From Bactericera cockerelli (lineage: Eukaryota > Arthropoda > Insecta > Hemiptera > Triozidae): a stretch of DNA of 64,000 bases. Under the pieces are notes generated by a model, which was not told the DNA's origin, did not search any database, and saw nothing but the letters and a program-made list of their open reading frames with translations. Below are positions 28,801 to 42,079 of the stretch, one piece after another. Position 1 is the first letter of the stretch, and the number at the start of each line of letters is the position of its first letter. The translations under genes and the position numbers were made by a program. The stretch spans positions 56,953,655 through 57,017,654 of the forward strand of contig CM044955.1 of the NCBI GenBank assembly GCA_024516035.1. Reading direction: 5' to 3'.

Positions 28801-31800
28801 TGCTTACACAGACTCTATAAGTGTAGCTTTTTTTTGAAGTGCTAAGATTTTCTACTACTGAAATAATATCCCTAAAAAATTTGAAAATGTATAGATTGTG
28901 CTTCTAAACAGATTGAATTTTTTTCCCCCCATTTCGTGTTTTTCATTTGGTCCTTTACTTAAACCTTGAGAGTCCCAAAATGGTTAAATTTCACCTAATA
29001 ATAAATTAACACAATTAATTCATTTCCTTGTACCTTATAGAACAGTTATTTCATCAATTTGTTTGCATTGTTAAGCATAGCCAATGGCCACTCTTGGGTA
29101 AAATAAAGAAAAACGAGTCTTAGATAGTTCCTTTTTCTTTCCACAGTCCTAAGGAGCTGAACATTGTGATTGACGATGGCAGAGGGAGAGACACAGATTT
29201 TCGAAACAACAACAAGCCCAACCATGTCAAATCTCAAGATTCGAGGAAGTCTTCCAGCCACCATGCAGACAAAGGCTCTGGTGGATCCAGCAGACACGCT
29301 GGTGCATCAGGCGGAGGCGCTACCAGCAGGAACATGTCAAGAGGAAGTAGCAAGCACACCCCTGCCAGCAGCAATTACAAAGCGGACTTTGAGGTAAATG
29401 AAGAGTCTTCACTGCAGCACAACAAAAAACAAAAACGTGATAGTAGTAAAATAAACCCATCTGCCATTAGTCAACAGGCGAGTAATGATAAAGAGTTTAA
29501 AAACAATTTAATGTGGGATGGAGAGACTGCTAAGAAAAGCCGAAACCAATGGAAAAACTTGGAGGTTAATAATATAACCAATAAGGCGAGAGAGCGAATC
29601 ACTAAACACGTAAGTAGTAATGATTCTCTGCCGTCGGAAGGAGAAGTGGACAGCAGAACCACCACAGCTCCCATACTGGACAGTTCTCTCTATCAAAACA
29701 CCTATGATAGTAAAACAAGGAACTTTGTGGACAGTGGAAGCCAGCTATTCAATACTGCATCTAGTCTGACTGATGCGCCTACTGAACATGTGAACCGAGA
29801 GGATAAACTTTTCTCCAATGAAGCTCTGTATGCTCCTACGTCTTACACCTCAAGCTCAGCTCCCACTTACGCTGCGATGACAACTGCCTCTGCTAATTCC
29901 ACCAATGCAGGAAGCAACAGCAATGCTTCTGGTGTCTATTCCACAAACTCTTTCATAGCTGCCACCACGCATGGCTATTCTTCCATCAGTAACACCATCA
30001 CCAACACACAACCTGCTCAGCAGCAGAACAACAATTCTGTCTATTCGTCCAATATTAATACCTACTCTACATTTCCTCAGCAGAACTCTTCTGTCAATAT
30101 GAATAGCTATGGACAGGAGGATTCTTCTCTATCTAGTAACAATACTACAGGCTACTCTTCACAGAGCTTGTATCAGCAACAACCCAGTAGTGTTAGCTAT
30201 ACAAGCAACTCTTACGTATATCCTCAGACTAGCATTTCCAGCTCAAGTAATCTGTCCTCAACGTCCCACAAGTATCCCCCCTATGGTGTGGATATTAAAA
30301 ATCATTTGGATAGCAAGTCCACTATGGAAAGCAAGTCTAGTGTGGAACACCCTTCCTACATGGACTACTCTAACTATATGACCAGCCAGTACCAAGACTC
30401 CTTGCTCAAGGATATTAAGACAACGGCAGATACTCTGGCTCATTTTGAGTTTCGGAACCCTTTGGAAATCACCCCAATCATCCCTGTGGACAACTACATC
30501 CCTAATTATATTCAGCCAGGACCCCCGCCCCAGTCCAACTCAGAGTACAAGATGCTGTACTCACAATATTGGAACAATGTGCCCATGACCAATATCTTAC
30601 ATCCGCCGCCCCCTCAACCCCCCCACAGCACGATGTACAAGTATACGCCCCATATGCCGTACGACATACAGCCCACCTCTCAAGCTGCTCAGAAGCCTTT
30701 CATGAAAATGAACGAGAGCACTGCAGGAACTGACAGCTCAGCGTACATGCGCCTTCATCACCGCTACCCCCTAGACAACACCACTACCAACAAGATGCCA
30801 CTCGCTTACACTGAACCCCAGCCCCCCAACCTGCAGTCCTCTCTCAGCGAGTATCAGAGGCATCATTTCACAGACTTTGGTAACTTCCAAACACCACCCT
30901 TGGGAAGCTTAATGCAGCACAACTATCAGACAAATGATACGTTTGGAAGCACAGACTTGCCCACTCGAATTCATCAGCCTCCCACTTCCGTGCATCCCTA
31001 CTTCAACAACACAGAGGACAGCGCCGCCCAGAGGTACGGCCTAGCAGACAGCGGTCTCCATGCTCGTAACAAGAGAGCCATCACAGGAGGAACAAACCAA
31101 CCACAGCATTTCAATTCCAGATCCCCCCACTACCAGCACACGCCTGGCTACCCACGTCATACGGGATATGAGGACAAAGACTTGTCTAAACCTCCAGTGC
31201 CTCACACCTCGGGCAACATATTTGTGAATCACAACAAGTATGAACCTCACTTCCCTCCTCCCACCCCCACCCCCACCACAGTACTGCCCCCCGCCGCCCC
31301 TGAGAAACTGAGGAAACCCACTACCAATCCCTCTCCTACCGTGGTTACTTCTATTATAACGTCCACAGCTAACACTCATGTAACAACCGCTCCGCCCATT
31401 GGTGCTAAGCCAGCTGAAGCTCTTGAGAAACCTCCTACAGAAACATTCAAAAAGGAACCTGAAGAGAATGCTATCAGTGGAAAGAAGACAAGTAAACCTG
31501 TGCACCAATCTCCCGCCAAAACAAACAACACAACTCAGCAACCAATGAGAGAGGTCAGCAGAAGTTGGGCGGAGAGAGGTCGCGGGACCGTGGCGACAAC
31601 GGTAGAGCTCAACAACACCAGAACAACATGATTAAAACCATAGACTTCCATCAATTCCAGAATAATGTAATGAAAAATCACCCAGGCAATGGTAAAGGCT
31701 TTCGATCATTCAACAACAAAACCTACGGTGACAAAAAAATAAAAATGAATTTAAAGTGACGAAAATTATGCAACGTCCAGTTGATGAAAATAAAGAAGAA

Positions 31801-32872
31801 ATAGCAAAATTGCCCATTTCTCTGGGTGGTGAGAAATTGGAAGAGACCAAGAATGGTAAAAAAGTAGACGATGAAAATAAATCAAAAGATAGTAAAAACA
31901 CAAAATCTGCTAACAATGGAGCGAATAAGAAAACAAGCAAGCAACAAAACATTCAAATTTTAAGTCCTGCAAAGAAAACCACAAAAGACGAAAGTAAAGT
32001 GGAAAAAGAAAATAAAGATTCGAAGCAAACGGATGAAAAATCAAAGTCTTCAGAAGATAAAGAAAATAAATCAGATGATAAGACTAAGGAGAGCAAGATA
32101 TCCGACAGCAAAGATATTGCGAGGCCAAATAAAAGAGAAGAAGGAATTAGAGAGAACAAACAGCAACAGCAACAACAGCAAAGGAGAAAGTTCAATTACA
32201 ATTATAATCCAAAATACGTGCGTCATCCGTACCATAACAACATGGGAGATTTTCAATATGTACCCATGTTTGATGGAAGTATGAATAAGTTCAATAAATT
32301 CAATGGAGGCGGTCACAACAGATATCCTCATCCTAGGTACTATGACTTCGACATAGACCCTAGAGATCCTAGAATGTGCCTCTACACGGGGGGGCCTGGT
32401 CCCTACGCTCAGTACGGCGGCAGTGGTGGCGCGCCCCCCATGTACAACAACCTGTACAATAGTAATAATTATAATAATCACAAGAATAAATACAAAAACG
32501 AGCTGTCTAAACCAAGTACTGTTGATAAGAAGCAAGGCTCGGTGAATGCAGAGGAGAAGAAAGCTAAAACATCGCAAAAGCAAAAAAGTGAAGATGAATC
32601 CAAGAAGACGTCGAATAAAAAAATAAAATTTAAAGGAACTGAAATTTTGAACGAAAGTTTCATCTCCAAGCAGCTCAGCAGTCCACAGCAACGCATTGAC
32701 AGCTGCCCCCTCTACCACTCCTGATAATTCCAGTAATCCTTCGAGTATATTGAAAAAATCCAAAACCAATGAAGACTGTAAAGATAAACTCGTACAAGAG
32801 ACAACAAAATCCGAAAAGAACCAAAAGAAGAAAGTGGTGGATTTGGACGAACGAGAACCTAGCACAATTCAG
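25866..32872 (+). CDS. unrecognised low-complexity (Ser/Asn/Gln/Pro-rich, then Lys-rich) protein
   Basis: I do not recognise this protein. Exons 25866-25905 (ATG at 25867), 26705-26733, 27612-27659 and 29147-32872 join in one frame with AG/GT borders. The start MDGKDDAKVAEAA leads through KKKKFKFVKVDPKELNIVI into a region of more than 750 residues rich in Ser, Asn, Thr, Tyr, Gln and Pro. A Lys/Glu/Asp-rich part, a Tyr/Asn/Gly-rich part (RYYDFDIDPRDPRMC) and another Lys-rich end follow. The sequence suggests a disordered RNA-binding or scaffold protein (inference). The frame breaks three times in the long exon: near 31550-31590, in the A-run at 31733-31745, and at 32640-32700. CAG/GTAAGC at 32872 is a strong donor in the final frame, so at least one more exon is expected. 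I could not find it before the formin gene. Confidence 0.65.
28535..28690 (-). repeat. dispersed repeat, inverse copy of 6124-6300
   Basis: On plus it reads GCCTATAAACAGGGAGTAGA, TTGGTTCTGGGGGCCCTTGT, GCCTCCTTGTAAAGACTGGT and TGAGTCATTCCTCCACTGTC. This is the reverse complement of blocks at 6124-6300, with one copy of the unit that is tandemly expanded at 6245-6471. It lies in the intron before the long exon of the gene at 25866. Confidence 0.7.
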
Positions 32873-34353
32873 GTAAGCAAGTCGAGCTAAGAGACGTTAT
32901 GGCACCATCATGTAGCATTTCCTCACTCAGACCACTCTTAAACTGTGGACGAAACATTGGACTATCTAATTTTTTTACTCGAGTTTGATTATTGCTCAGA
33001 CCGACAAGGATTTGTAATCACTTTGAATTTTTAACAATCTATTCTCTAAAATGATTTTTTAATTCTTAGTTTACAAGTTTTTCCATCTTCAAGTAAGAGA
33101 GCTAGGAGCTTCTGAATTTACAAAAGACTATCTTCTGGAACTGGTGCTGGCTTGATCCTTGTTTCTTGCACAGAGTTGATAATATTTTTCTTGATTTGTT
33201 CCAAGTCGAACATAATATGAACAATTAGACTTATAATAATTATGTCTCCTGCTTCCATGCTATCCAATCATTATCATTTCTAAATAATAGTTGAATTAAA
33301 TTCAACAAATAAAAAATCTAATTGCAAACTATAGCCGAGTCAGAATACATTATCAAATGCAAATTTCATTCATCTGGAACTTATTGAACATGGATTATCT
33401 ATGTTCATTTGTGCAAAAGTTCTTTTTTGATGCGAAATTCTAGACCCAACAATTTATTTAAAGCAGGTAAACAAACAGAAACGAAATACTAGAAATTTCT
33501 CGGAAGTAGATAGTACCAATGAAAACTTTTTTTCTTTCTTAGGAAAGCTAAGTCAAAAAAAGTGTTCATTAGTCTTTTTATTTCGAAAATTTGCTCACTC
33601 GAGCATAATAGTTACATTAAAATACCTATCACTACACAGTGCATCACTTTTCTCTAGTGACACCACAATAATAGATTGAAAAACATCTTCATTATAATAA
33701 ATACCCTTTAAACAGGGGCTTGAGTTGATTTTCACAAATTCATTTGTGTTTATCTCTCAAAGTAAACGCAGTTATCTGCATAAATTGTTTAAATTTATAA
33801 ACCGTTTGTCAGTGTCTTGGGTATTCTTGGCTTCATTTTCTTTGACCAAGAATGGTAACATTACTACATCATTTGATTAATATCATGAATGGTGGTTTAC
33901 ATCGAGTGACATTTAAAGACTAGTTTTACAATGATTTTTGAGTGTTGTGTCTGATTAAAACCTGATTATTTGTATATTATTACATAGTTATCACTTCAAA
34001 TTTAATTAATATAAAATTTCAAGGGTTATTTAGGGTTTCATCCTGACCCTACTTATTCAATCAAGTGCCTTATACCACCTCACCACTAACTTGGATATGG
34101 CAAAAGCAAGAACAAATGGGTGCAGTTAGAAAGTCTCTCGATGTAAACCACTCCTGCTGTTGAGATCAATACGGCGTTACAATTCCCAGGTCTACGGTTT
34201 ATTGTTATTTTTTATAATAGTGTCGTTGAATTACATAAGAGTGCAAGTGACAACCTAAAGAAGAAAAGTAGAAATTTATCGGAAGTAAAAGAAGGAGTCT
34301 CTTTTTTATTGAAAATCAATACAATCAAATATGTCAGAATTAAAACTAATGTA

Positions 34354-34512
34354 CAGTCGAACCTGGATATAAGAGAACTCAAGAAGTGGAATTTTTTTCT
34401 CTTTCATTCAGGTTTATCTTTTAAAAAAGGTTATTTTCCCTTGAAGAGAGATAAATTGGACCGGGAAATTGTTCTCGTAAATCGAGGGTTCTCTTATATC
34501 CAGGTTCGACTG
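34354..34512. mobile_element. pogo/Tigger-like MITE, 159 bp
   Basis: Flanked by TA on both sides, with inverted ends CAGTCGAACCTGGATATAAG and its complement. The CAGT-start ends and TA target fit the Tc1/mariner-pogo group. A relative lies at 37013-37150. Confidence 0.8.
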
Positions 34513-35111
34513 TATTTCGATTGATTATATTATATTAATCTGCGTCAGTTTATGACTATGCCATGGATATTTTACAATTTTTAATAATTTGTCCTTGCGT
34601 CCTTATGTAATGTCAACGACAATAGTTTCATGGAAGAGAAAATAATTCTCCTTCCTCCCAGTAAATTTTTGTTAGTATATTCCTAGGAATTCCCTCTTCT
34701 TAATATCTTTGTTTTGTTTTTTTTTGTTTACTATTTCATAACATTTTTTTCCTCTTCTTTTTCCTGTGCAATAAGAATCCTTTGCGACAGTTACATTTCA
34801 TCTTGTTGGATGCGCTAGTTTCCTTTACCACAGACTGACCTAGAAGAATCTGAAGTCTTTGTTTAAAAAAAACGTGATTTGTTACTGAAAACTGAGTGAA
34901 GGCTTTGTTTTAAAAAAATGTTTTTTGTCACTGAAAACTGACTATCGAAAATTTTGGGTGATTCCATTACTTTCCTTTCCAACACCAACTGAAAGAAATA
35001 CTTTCTTTACCTTTTAGGTAATAGAAAATTAAAAATTCACTTTGTTTATTTTATTTATCTTTAATACTGTAAATGTAAATTTAAATCTGAGATTTTCACT
35101 TCTAACGTAGG

Positions 35112-35270
35112 TCACAGACCTTCGATAGCTCGAATGAAGGTAGCCAACTCGCAACCTTGAGGTCGGTGGTTCGAGTCACAGGTACGGCGAATTTCAGTAA
35201 GGCTGGTTGGAGTACCTAGTTCTGACACTACTCTAGATATTACCACAAAGATATTATCCAGCACGAACGA
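35112..35270 (+). mobile_element. SINE family C, diverged copy
   Basis: CAACTCGCAACCTTGAGGTC and GGTGGTTCGAGTCAC resemble the anticodon-arm and B-box parts of family C. The following body differs from the other copies. Confidence 0.5.
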
Positions 35271-36682
35271 GAGGTGTAATTCCTTGTTACAAAGAAAAAA
35301 AGAAAAAAAAGATATTATCTATCCTTCTAACATTAGTCTGTACAGTGAGGGAGACCATGCAACATCGCAATATAGATCCGTCAATAATGGAAATTATTTT
35401 ATTTTCTCTTTGGGTTAAATCTTCTTCTGTTTTAATTTTGTGTAAGGGTGGAAATAGACGTTACTCAAACTTGTGATATCTCGAGACATATTTACGTAGG
35501 ACATTTTATTCGACTCTTAAGTGATACTCAAGTTTACCAATAATTTCATTGCATAAAATACTGCCGTATCACAAGAGTCAATTTTTGTTCCTAAATATGA
35601 CTGACTGTATACAGAGGATTGAGTAGTGTTTCACAACTATGTTTTTTAAGAAAATATAATTAATTATTCATAGATTTTAAAATAGTGAGCTAACTAATGG
35701 AGACCTAATCAAGAAGCGTTTTGTTTATTCATCTTTTAAGATAATTATTTCCTGCTAACAAAAACAAAACTTGAATACTTAAATTTCGATTAAAAATATT
35801 AAAACAACATATTATTATTTTATATCATGCCAGATATATCAGAACAATTAAATAATATCTGTTATTTAATTCGTTTTTCTCCCTCTTAATGATTTATTTT
35901 GAGAGGTTTGTAACCAATGTATTTTTCAACCTATTTCCATAATTGCTCTCTTGCCATCACATGTATTTCACTCTAGAATGATTACATACACAAAGCTAGA
36001 TTGGGTTTCCTCTCACCTATACTTTTTCCACAGGCATGGACGAACATCTTGTCCGTTGTTTCCATGTTGAACTTTTTCTTTTCATACCAGTTTGTAATCA
36101 TTTTATTATTTATATTATCATTTCATTTTATATTTTATTATTTAAACATATTTTTAAACAGACAAAAAACAACAAATAATCCATTTTTATATCAATTACA
36201 CACATATCTGGTACCCAGGGTGTTTCAGTAGTGATGTTCTTTTCAATTTCTTGCAACATGTGTGCAACATCTGTTTCATTTTCTGAACAGAATTTTCATG
36301 AAATCTATTACTTTGGTATCTGTTTCATTTTCTGAACAGAATTTTCATGAAATCTGTTACTTTGGCAATCTGATGGTAAGGAATGATTTTACTCTTGTAT
36401 GCTGGGTCCATGTCCAACTGTCCATGTTCATGGCATAAGGATTACGAGACTTCTCATACATTTATTTTTTCGCCTTGTGCGTGCAGTCTCGTGATTAATA
36501 TGGCATTAACATGGAGATGAACATGCTCTCAGCATGTAGTTGTCAAAACTTGTACACAAGCTAGAGAAGACTCATTTTCTCTTTTTTACCATGATGTATC
36601 AACTGTTAAAACTACTCTTGTTGGACAAAAAATACTGTCTGATCTTTTAAAGTATTGAAATTTCAATTTTTAACAAGTCCGA

Positions 36683-36830
36683 CCTCAGTAGCTTGATCGA
36701 TAAGGCGGTGGACTTATAACCTGGAGGTCGGTGGTTCAAGTCCCCAAGTTCAGCAAAGATTTAGTAAAGCGAGTTTGAGCAGTTGTGACATCACGAAAGT
36801 GATAAATACAAGTATGATAACTTTTTCTCA
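36683..36830 (+). mobile_element. tRNA-derived SINE, family C
   Basis: CCGACCTCAGTAGCTTGATC, GGTGGTTCAAGTCCC, AGTTGTGACATCACGAAAGT and ATGATAACTT, in the family order. Confidence 0.8.
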
Positions 36831-37012
36831 ACACAAGTCTAAGAACAAAGAGTTGGTTTTTGTTAGGACTGACTATCTCGAGTCCAGTCTTTACAAGATG
36901 GGCCTGGAGACTCTTGTCCAGTACAAGCTTCCTTGTATAGACCAGTGGACAGTCCAGCCACCCGATAAGATTTCTGTGGCTTTTAAGACAATGCCACCTT
37001 GTGCTGAATATA

Positions 37013-37150
37013 CTGTCGAACCTGGATATAAGAGAACCAAGGGACTGGAAGTTTTATTTTCCCTCATAGAGAGGTAAATTTGACCTTGAAATCGTTCTCT
37101 TATATCCAGGTTTCTCGTATATCCAGTTCTCTTGTGTACAGGTTCGACCG
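37013..37150. mobile_element. pogo/Tigger-like MITE, second copy
   Basis: It starts CTGTCGAACCTGGATATAAG after TA and ends in the complement GTTCGACCG. Extra copies of TATATCCAG in the right half suggest a small internal duplication. Confidence 0.7.
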
Positions 37151-37268
37151 AATACCCTACTTGTGAAATAAACAAAGGATTGCTTTATTATGCTGTTTTG
37201 ATTATTGCACTTATTGTTCTGTACTAACAGTATAAATAAAGCACTTCCGTAAAGCTGTAAGATACCCT

Positions 37269-37462
37269 GTCCCGGTAGCTCATTGGTCAAGCCGTCTGCC
37301 TGCTAATCTGGAGGTTGCGGGTTCAAAACCCGGCCGGGACATGACAAGTTATCCTCCAATTTGGGTTTTTGACCACATAATAATACGTCTTGGGCTTACT
37401 GCTGGAATAACGGGACTCATCAGTCCTAATCTGGTGGTATAAATAAGACAATATTACTATTA
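37269..37462 (+). mobile_element. tRNA-derived SINE, family D
   Basis: GTCCCGGTAGCTCATTGGTC, GCGGGTTCAAAACCCGGCC and GGGACATGACAAGTTATCC, then TTGGGCTTACTGCTGGAATA. The head can fold as a tRNA-like cloverleaf, but the transposon-like body and the several copies argue against a functional tRNA gene. Confidence 0.85.
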
Positions 37463-37817
37463 CATTACCCTCCTTCCACTCTGAAAAGACATTACTCCTG
37501 ATTCACCTCGTATATCAGATGTCTAATTATTTCATTATAATAATTATTACATAAATAAAAAAGAAGAGATAAACAAAATTTATTGCATAAAAAAAATCTT
37601 GCCTCATTTTTCAATTGATTTTCTTTAATTCCCATTTTTTTTTTGAGATCTAATATTAATGATCTGAACCTCCAGACCTGGATATCTGGATTGTGAACTT
37701 GTATGGATTCAAATGTCTATATGGATTTGCAGTGTTTGATTTTCAAGTTTTCTCTGGGTTCAACAAGTAATTGCAATTTTAGGGCGAAATTATTAGACAA
37801 AATTGAAATCACACTGT

Positions 37818-38034
37818 GCACTGGTAGTCAAGTGGTTAAGCCGCTAGTCTGGTAATCCAGGTAGCGTAGGGATCCGTTGGTTCGAATCCCACCCAGTGCA
37901 TGAGTTTTTCCTCATTAATTTGAGTTTGTGACCACATAATAATGAGACTCTGAGGGTTAGGTGGTAGAAAATGCTTTGAGCATTAACCTCGCCTGGTGTT
38001 TACCTTCCACTAAAGAGTGTTTTTATTATTATAT
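37818..38034 (+). mobile_element. tRNA-derived SINE, family A, full copy
   Basis: GCACTGGTAGTCAAGTGG, TTGGTTCGAATCCCACCCAG and TGCATGAGTTTTTCCTC, with ACCACATAATAATGAGAC and TAGGTGGTAGAAAATGCT in the tail. It ends in (ATT)n. Confidence 0.88.
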
Positions 38035-39271
38035 TCGAGTCAGAATTTCCTCATTTAAAACACTGCACAAAAACTAGACTCAAGTATACAGAGTTATAAC
38101 AAAAATTGTCTATTAATTTCGCCGTTAGAGTGATAGGGATCATAATTAAGAGTTCCTTGGTTCAATCGTTGTTTGATTTCAACTTATGAAATTTCTACGT
38201 GTAAAAACAGCCACTTATGAATAAAATGTTCACATAAATAACTCTTGAACATCGAATTCATTGGTTAAACTTTTTCAGTGTGACTTGAGATTGAATGATT
38301 TATTTATTCATACTGTTTTCTATGGTTTATGTCAACCCCCATCCAAATTAATAATAATATAATCCCGGTAAACGGGCTTGTATTAACGGAAAGAATCCTG
38401 TTTACAAATTACAACAGTAAAAACATTTACATGAAAAATATAGTTACAATATGAGAGACTTAAAGAACAAATGGATTTTTAAAAACAACGAAAAATTCGA
38501 AATGAATTGCTACTTACTGAATTAAAACTTACAAAAGACTCTTGCACACAACCAACAAAAAATTCATATTCATGATCTGCGCCATTTTTTACAACTTATT
38601 CAGGGTTTTCAAATTGCTTATTTTTTTAAAAATATTTAGACATTTAATTATTTTTTATGAAATTTGTAAAATTAATTGATATACGGCTCCCCATCATTAA
38701 CTAAAATTTTAAGAAGAAAGTGATTTTTTCTATACATACCGTGTTTATTTTTCATTCCGAGAAAATATGCAGTTTTCGTTAGTATTGTAAGTTCTTTTTT
38801 GAGGGTGTACAAGTGAATTTTTTATAAATGATCTTCAGTGGACAAGAGAAATCTTCAATTACCTTCTTCCAAGAGGTAAGATACCTTTAATTAAATTTGT
38901 CATGTGTTGATTCATAATTTTTAAGTAACTTGTATGTGAAGTTAGCAACATATTGAAATCGCCAATTTGTCTGGTTTATTTGCTAAAAGCTTGTTTTTCG
39001 GAGTTGTTTTCACAAGCATTGATTGAATCCGGGAACTTTTGGTAGTGTTTGTTTTCCTTTTTTTTCTGGAAAATCAAGATTTAAAATTAATTTAACATTC
39101 ATAAGTTTTGTTTATCCCTTATTTTTTTCTCGAAGTGAATCATTGTTTTTGTTTGTTGAAACACTGAAACACCAACTAGTAATTTTCGTGGTACATATTT
39201 TTCTTGCAGGTTTAAAAAGCAACGGAATATTGGTTTTAAAAGGAGTAACACTTGAAAGGAACAAGACAGAA

Positions 39272-39533
39272 GAAAACACTTGGTTTCAGTTATCACTGAA
39301 AATGCTTTCTGAGGAAAAAATAAATGAATTAAAATGCAGCTGATAAATGTAACACATTCATTTCCAGAAAAACTATACCAAGATGACTTGTGAAAATGAA
39401 AAAGGGAGAAAACACTTGGTTTCAGTGTATCACTGAAAATGCTTTCTTAGAGAGAGAAAAATTGAATCAAAATGCAGCTGATAAATGTAACACATGCATT
39501 TCCAGAAAAACTGTACCAAGATGGCCTGTGAAA
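39272..39533 (+). repeat. tandem duplication of about 130 bp
   Basis: Two units, 39272-39398 and 39406-39533, share AGAAAACACTTGGTTTCAG, TATCACTGAAAATGCTTTC, TGCAGCTGATAAATGTAACA and TTTCCAGAAAAACT. A short frame in the first unit is closed in the second, which argues against coding use. Confidence 0.8.
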
Positions 39534-40099
39534 ATAATTCATAATTCTCTTCTTGAATAATAAAACTTGTCCTTATAAAAAATACGAAGAAAGGTACTTC
39601 GAATTCTAATTATGAATACATGTCCTCGATGATTGTAAGCTTTTCGAAAGGCAACTGCAATTTGTTGAGTCCGTTAAAATAATAAATTTTAACTATTTCT
39701 AGTAAATTGAAGTAATAAAAAGAACAGATGAGTTATGCAACAAAAGTTGGTACAGCTTCTCTGTTGGTACCTAGGTGAAAGTGCTGGTACATAAAGTCCA
39801 CTCGATTGAATTTATGAACCACCACCCACCACTTCTTGACATACAATATGAATGACCTGAGAACCTGATTTCACTAAAATTAAACCAAGATCTTGAATGA
39901 TCAAATCTTAGTGGAAAAGATTGAAAATTAATTTACACGTAAGATAATATTATACAGACAAGGAATATTTATAAACTAAAATTATAGAAACCAAACTTGA
40001 TCAAGGGTAGTGCTAATGCCAACGTCATCATATTCCTTAATTGACTTATGTTTCAACATACTTGATACTTACTGTTCATCGCGTGGTCAGGAGGTATGT

Positions 40100-40330
40100 A
40101 CATTAAAAAATGGCATTCTAGTTGGTTTAGAAAGTATCTGAACCTTAAGATCATAAGTTCGACTCTCCGACGAAAAAAAATGTATTCCTGTTAGCTGAGG
40201 CTCTCTTCGGTTCTGCCATTCTTCTCTTAGGTTTCCGAGAGATAACACTGAAAAAGATGAAAAAAAAAGAAAAAATAACAACGAGAAACGGAGCTAAGCA
40301 CAAATGTGGTTGTATGAAAATTGTGGGAGT
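40100..40330 (+). mobile_element. possible tRNA-like SINE remnant
   Basis: TCTAGTTGGTTTAGAAAGTA and ATAAGTTCGACTCTCC are spaced like A and B boxes. No second copy was found in the window. Confidence 0.3.
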
Positions 40331-40756
40331 CTATCGAAAAAAGCACACATTCATAGAAGCTAGCTCATAAAAAACAGCTCTACCTGAAAAAGTTAACGAG
40401 CCGATAGTCTTAAAAATAACTTGGTACTCAAGCAGCCTGGCTTTTTTGATGAACACTTAACCAAAATACTTGCGTGTAACAGTTGAAAGCAACGTTAAAC
40501 CCCCAAAAACAACAAAAAATATCAACAGGTGAGGTGTGTCGGTTTATACACTCGTCCGTATCATCAAATCTAAAAGTTTCTTGTGAAAGTGTATAATCAG
40601 CGATGGAAGAAGTTGATAACAAGTGAACTTTACTCTTGTTCAATCAGGAAAGGAAGGCTAAAAAGATGATGATTTATTTATGTAAAAGGAATAATTGTCC
40701 ACGTCAGTCCAAAGTCATCATATATACATAGTATCTACATTATACATACATAAACC

Positions 40757-40856
40757 NNNNNNNNNNNNNNNNNNNNNNNNNNNNNNNNNNNNNNNNNNNN
40801 NNNNNNNNNNNNNNNNNNNNNNNNNNNNNNNNNNNNNNNNNNNNNNNNNNNNNNNN
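40757..40856. other. assembly gap (100 N)
   Basis: Exactly 100 unknown bases after CATACATAAACC. Sequence continuity across it is not shown. Confidence 0.98.
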
Positions 40857-41781
40857 CTAAGAAGTATCAACCTCGTTCACCTTATGTAGACCTTGAGAGG
40901 ATCGGCACGAACGACCATACAATAATTGGTTAAAATGCCTAATAGGGGGGGAAAAAATGCGATCATACCAAAAAATTCGACTTTTAATACGTACTTACAA
41001 GTTGTGAGAAAGTAATTTTCCTATGTATTAGTAACGTGGTGCCCTGCAGTCTGTATTTCACTTCCCCTTCAAGTTTTCTTTAAAAAAATCCAGACTTCAG
41101 AGGTATGATTGATCTCATTGACAGTAAGTAGTTATGAGAAATGTACAGAGTCAATTGAAGAAAGTTATCTTCAATTTAAATAAATAGCTTCTTGTAGAAA
41201 AGTAGATTTTAAGATTTTTAAGCGAAATAATTAACAAGGGTTCAAAATAAGAATGTTCAAATTTTAGACTAGATAAGACATTAAAAAAATACTTTCCTTA
41301 TTTAAAAAGGTATTTTTAATTTCCTTAAGGAAATTAAAAATACCCACTACTAACTTTTTTTTACTTTCCTGTTGTGGTCTCTATTTTTATGTATGTTGTT
41401 CTTCACACATTGGCCGAGGTGTTTGATACGTTTGCTTCAACAATGTTCGATAGCTGTCCGGGCAGTAGGTATGAAAGTAACTATCTGCTAGAATTTTCTA
41501 TTTTTCTCTACCCACTTTCAGCGCAAACTTTTAAAAACACACGAAACTACCCTTTTTTGTTATTTAAAAGATATTTGTTGAATAAAAAAATAAATTAAAA
41601 AAAAACATCCAATCTTTTGTACTATTAATTTATTTTCAAAAGAAAAAATAGAAACGTTCTGAAAAATAAAAATAAGGTGCAATGTGCCCTATTTGGGGCA
41701 TACTTTCAAAAGTGTAGAATAGCTTATCGTCGATTCTTCTTTTACTCTGTCTTATCCCGCTCAAGTCAAGAAGGGTTGACG

Positions 41782-42079
41782 TTATTCAACTTCATGGTTG
41801 AGATTGATTGGATTTGGCACGGCTGGATGCCCTTCCTAACGCCAACGATTTTATTTGATTTAACTCCTGGATTAGGACCGGGGTTTTAACCTCCATTCGC
41901 TCGGAATTGTACCAGGTACCCACATTAACCTCACTCAGCCTGGGTAGGGCCGGAAATGCCAGCCTCACATATATGAAGGGAACAGAATTTTCTGTGTGAA
42001 AAGTCTGCTCCGACCGGGGATCGAACTCAGGATCTCTGGACTACGGGCAGTGGTCATAACCGTTACGCCACAGAGGCTG
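41782..42079 (-). mobile_element. tRNA-derived SINE, family E, fullest copy
   Basis: Read on minus, the head is GGCCAGCCTCTGTGGCGTAA with a B box GAGTTCGATCCCCGG. It is followed by CCGGCCCTACCCAGGCTGAG, TGGGTACCTGGTACAATTCC and a tail with TTGGCGTTAGGAAGGGCATC. Fragments at 4384, 6002, 43130 and 61455 match the body. Its head abuts the 5S-like sequence at 42079. Confidence 0.75.

Noticed and set aside
31041..31541. 166-codon minus-strand frame
   Set aside because: It is a shadow of the low-complexity plus-strand exon; its Arg/Gly/Val-rich content mirrors the Pro/Thr-rich sense strand.
37269..37341. Functional tRNA gene
   Set aside because: The head folds in a tRNA-like way, but the anticodon arm is irregular and the head continues into a body shared with other SINE copies.
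39023..39343. Last exon of the low-complexity gene (a TTGCAG acceptor precedes 39211)
   Set aside because: In the phase required by the donor at 32872 the exon would stop after one codon (GTT TAA), and the region is part of a tandem duplication.
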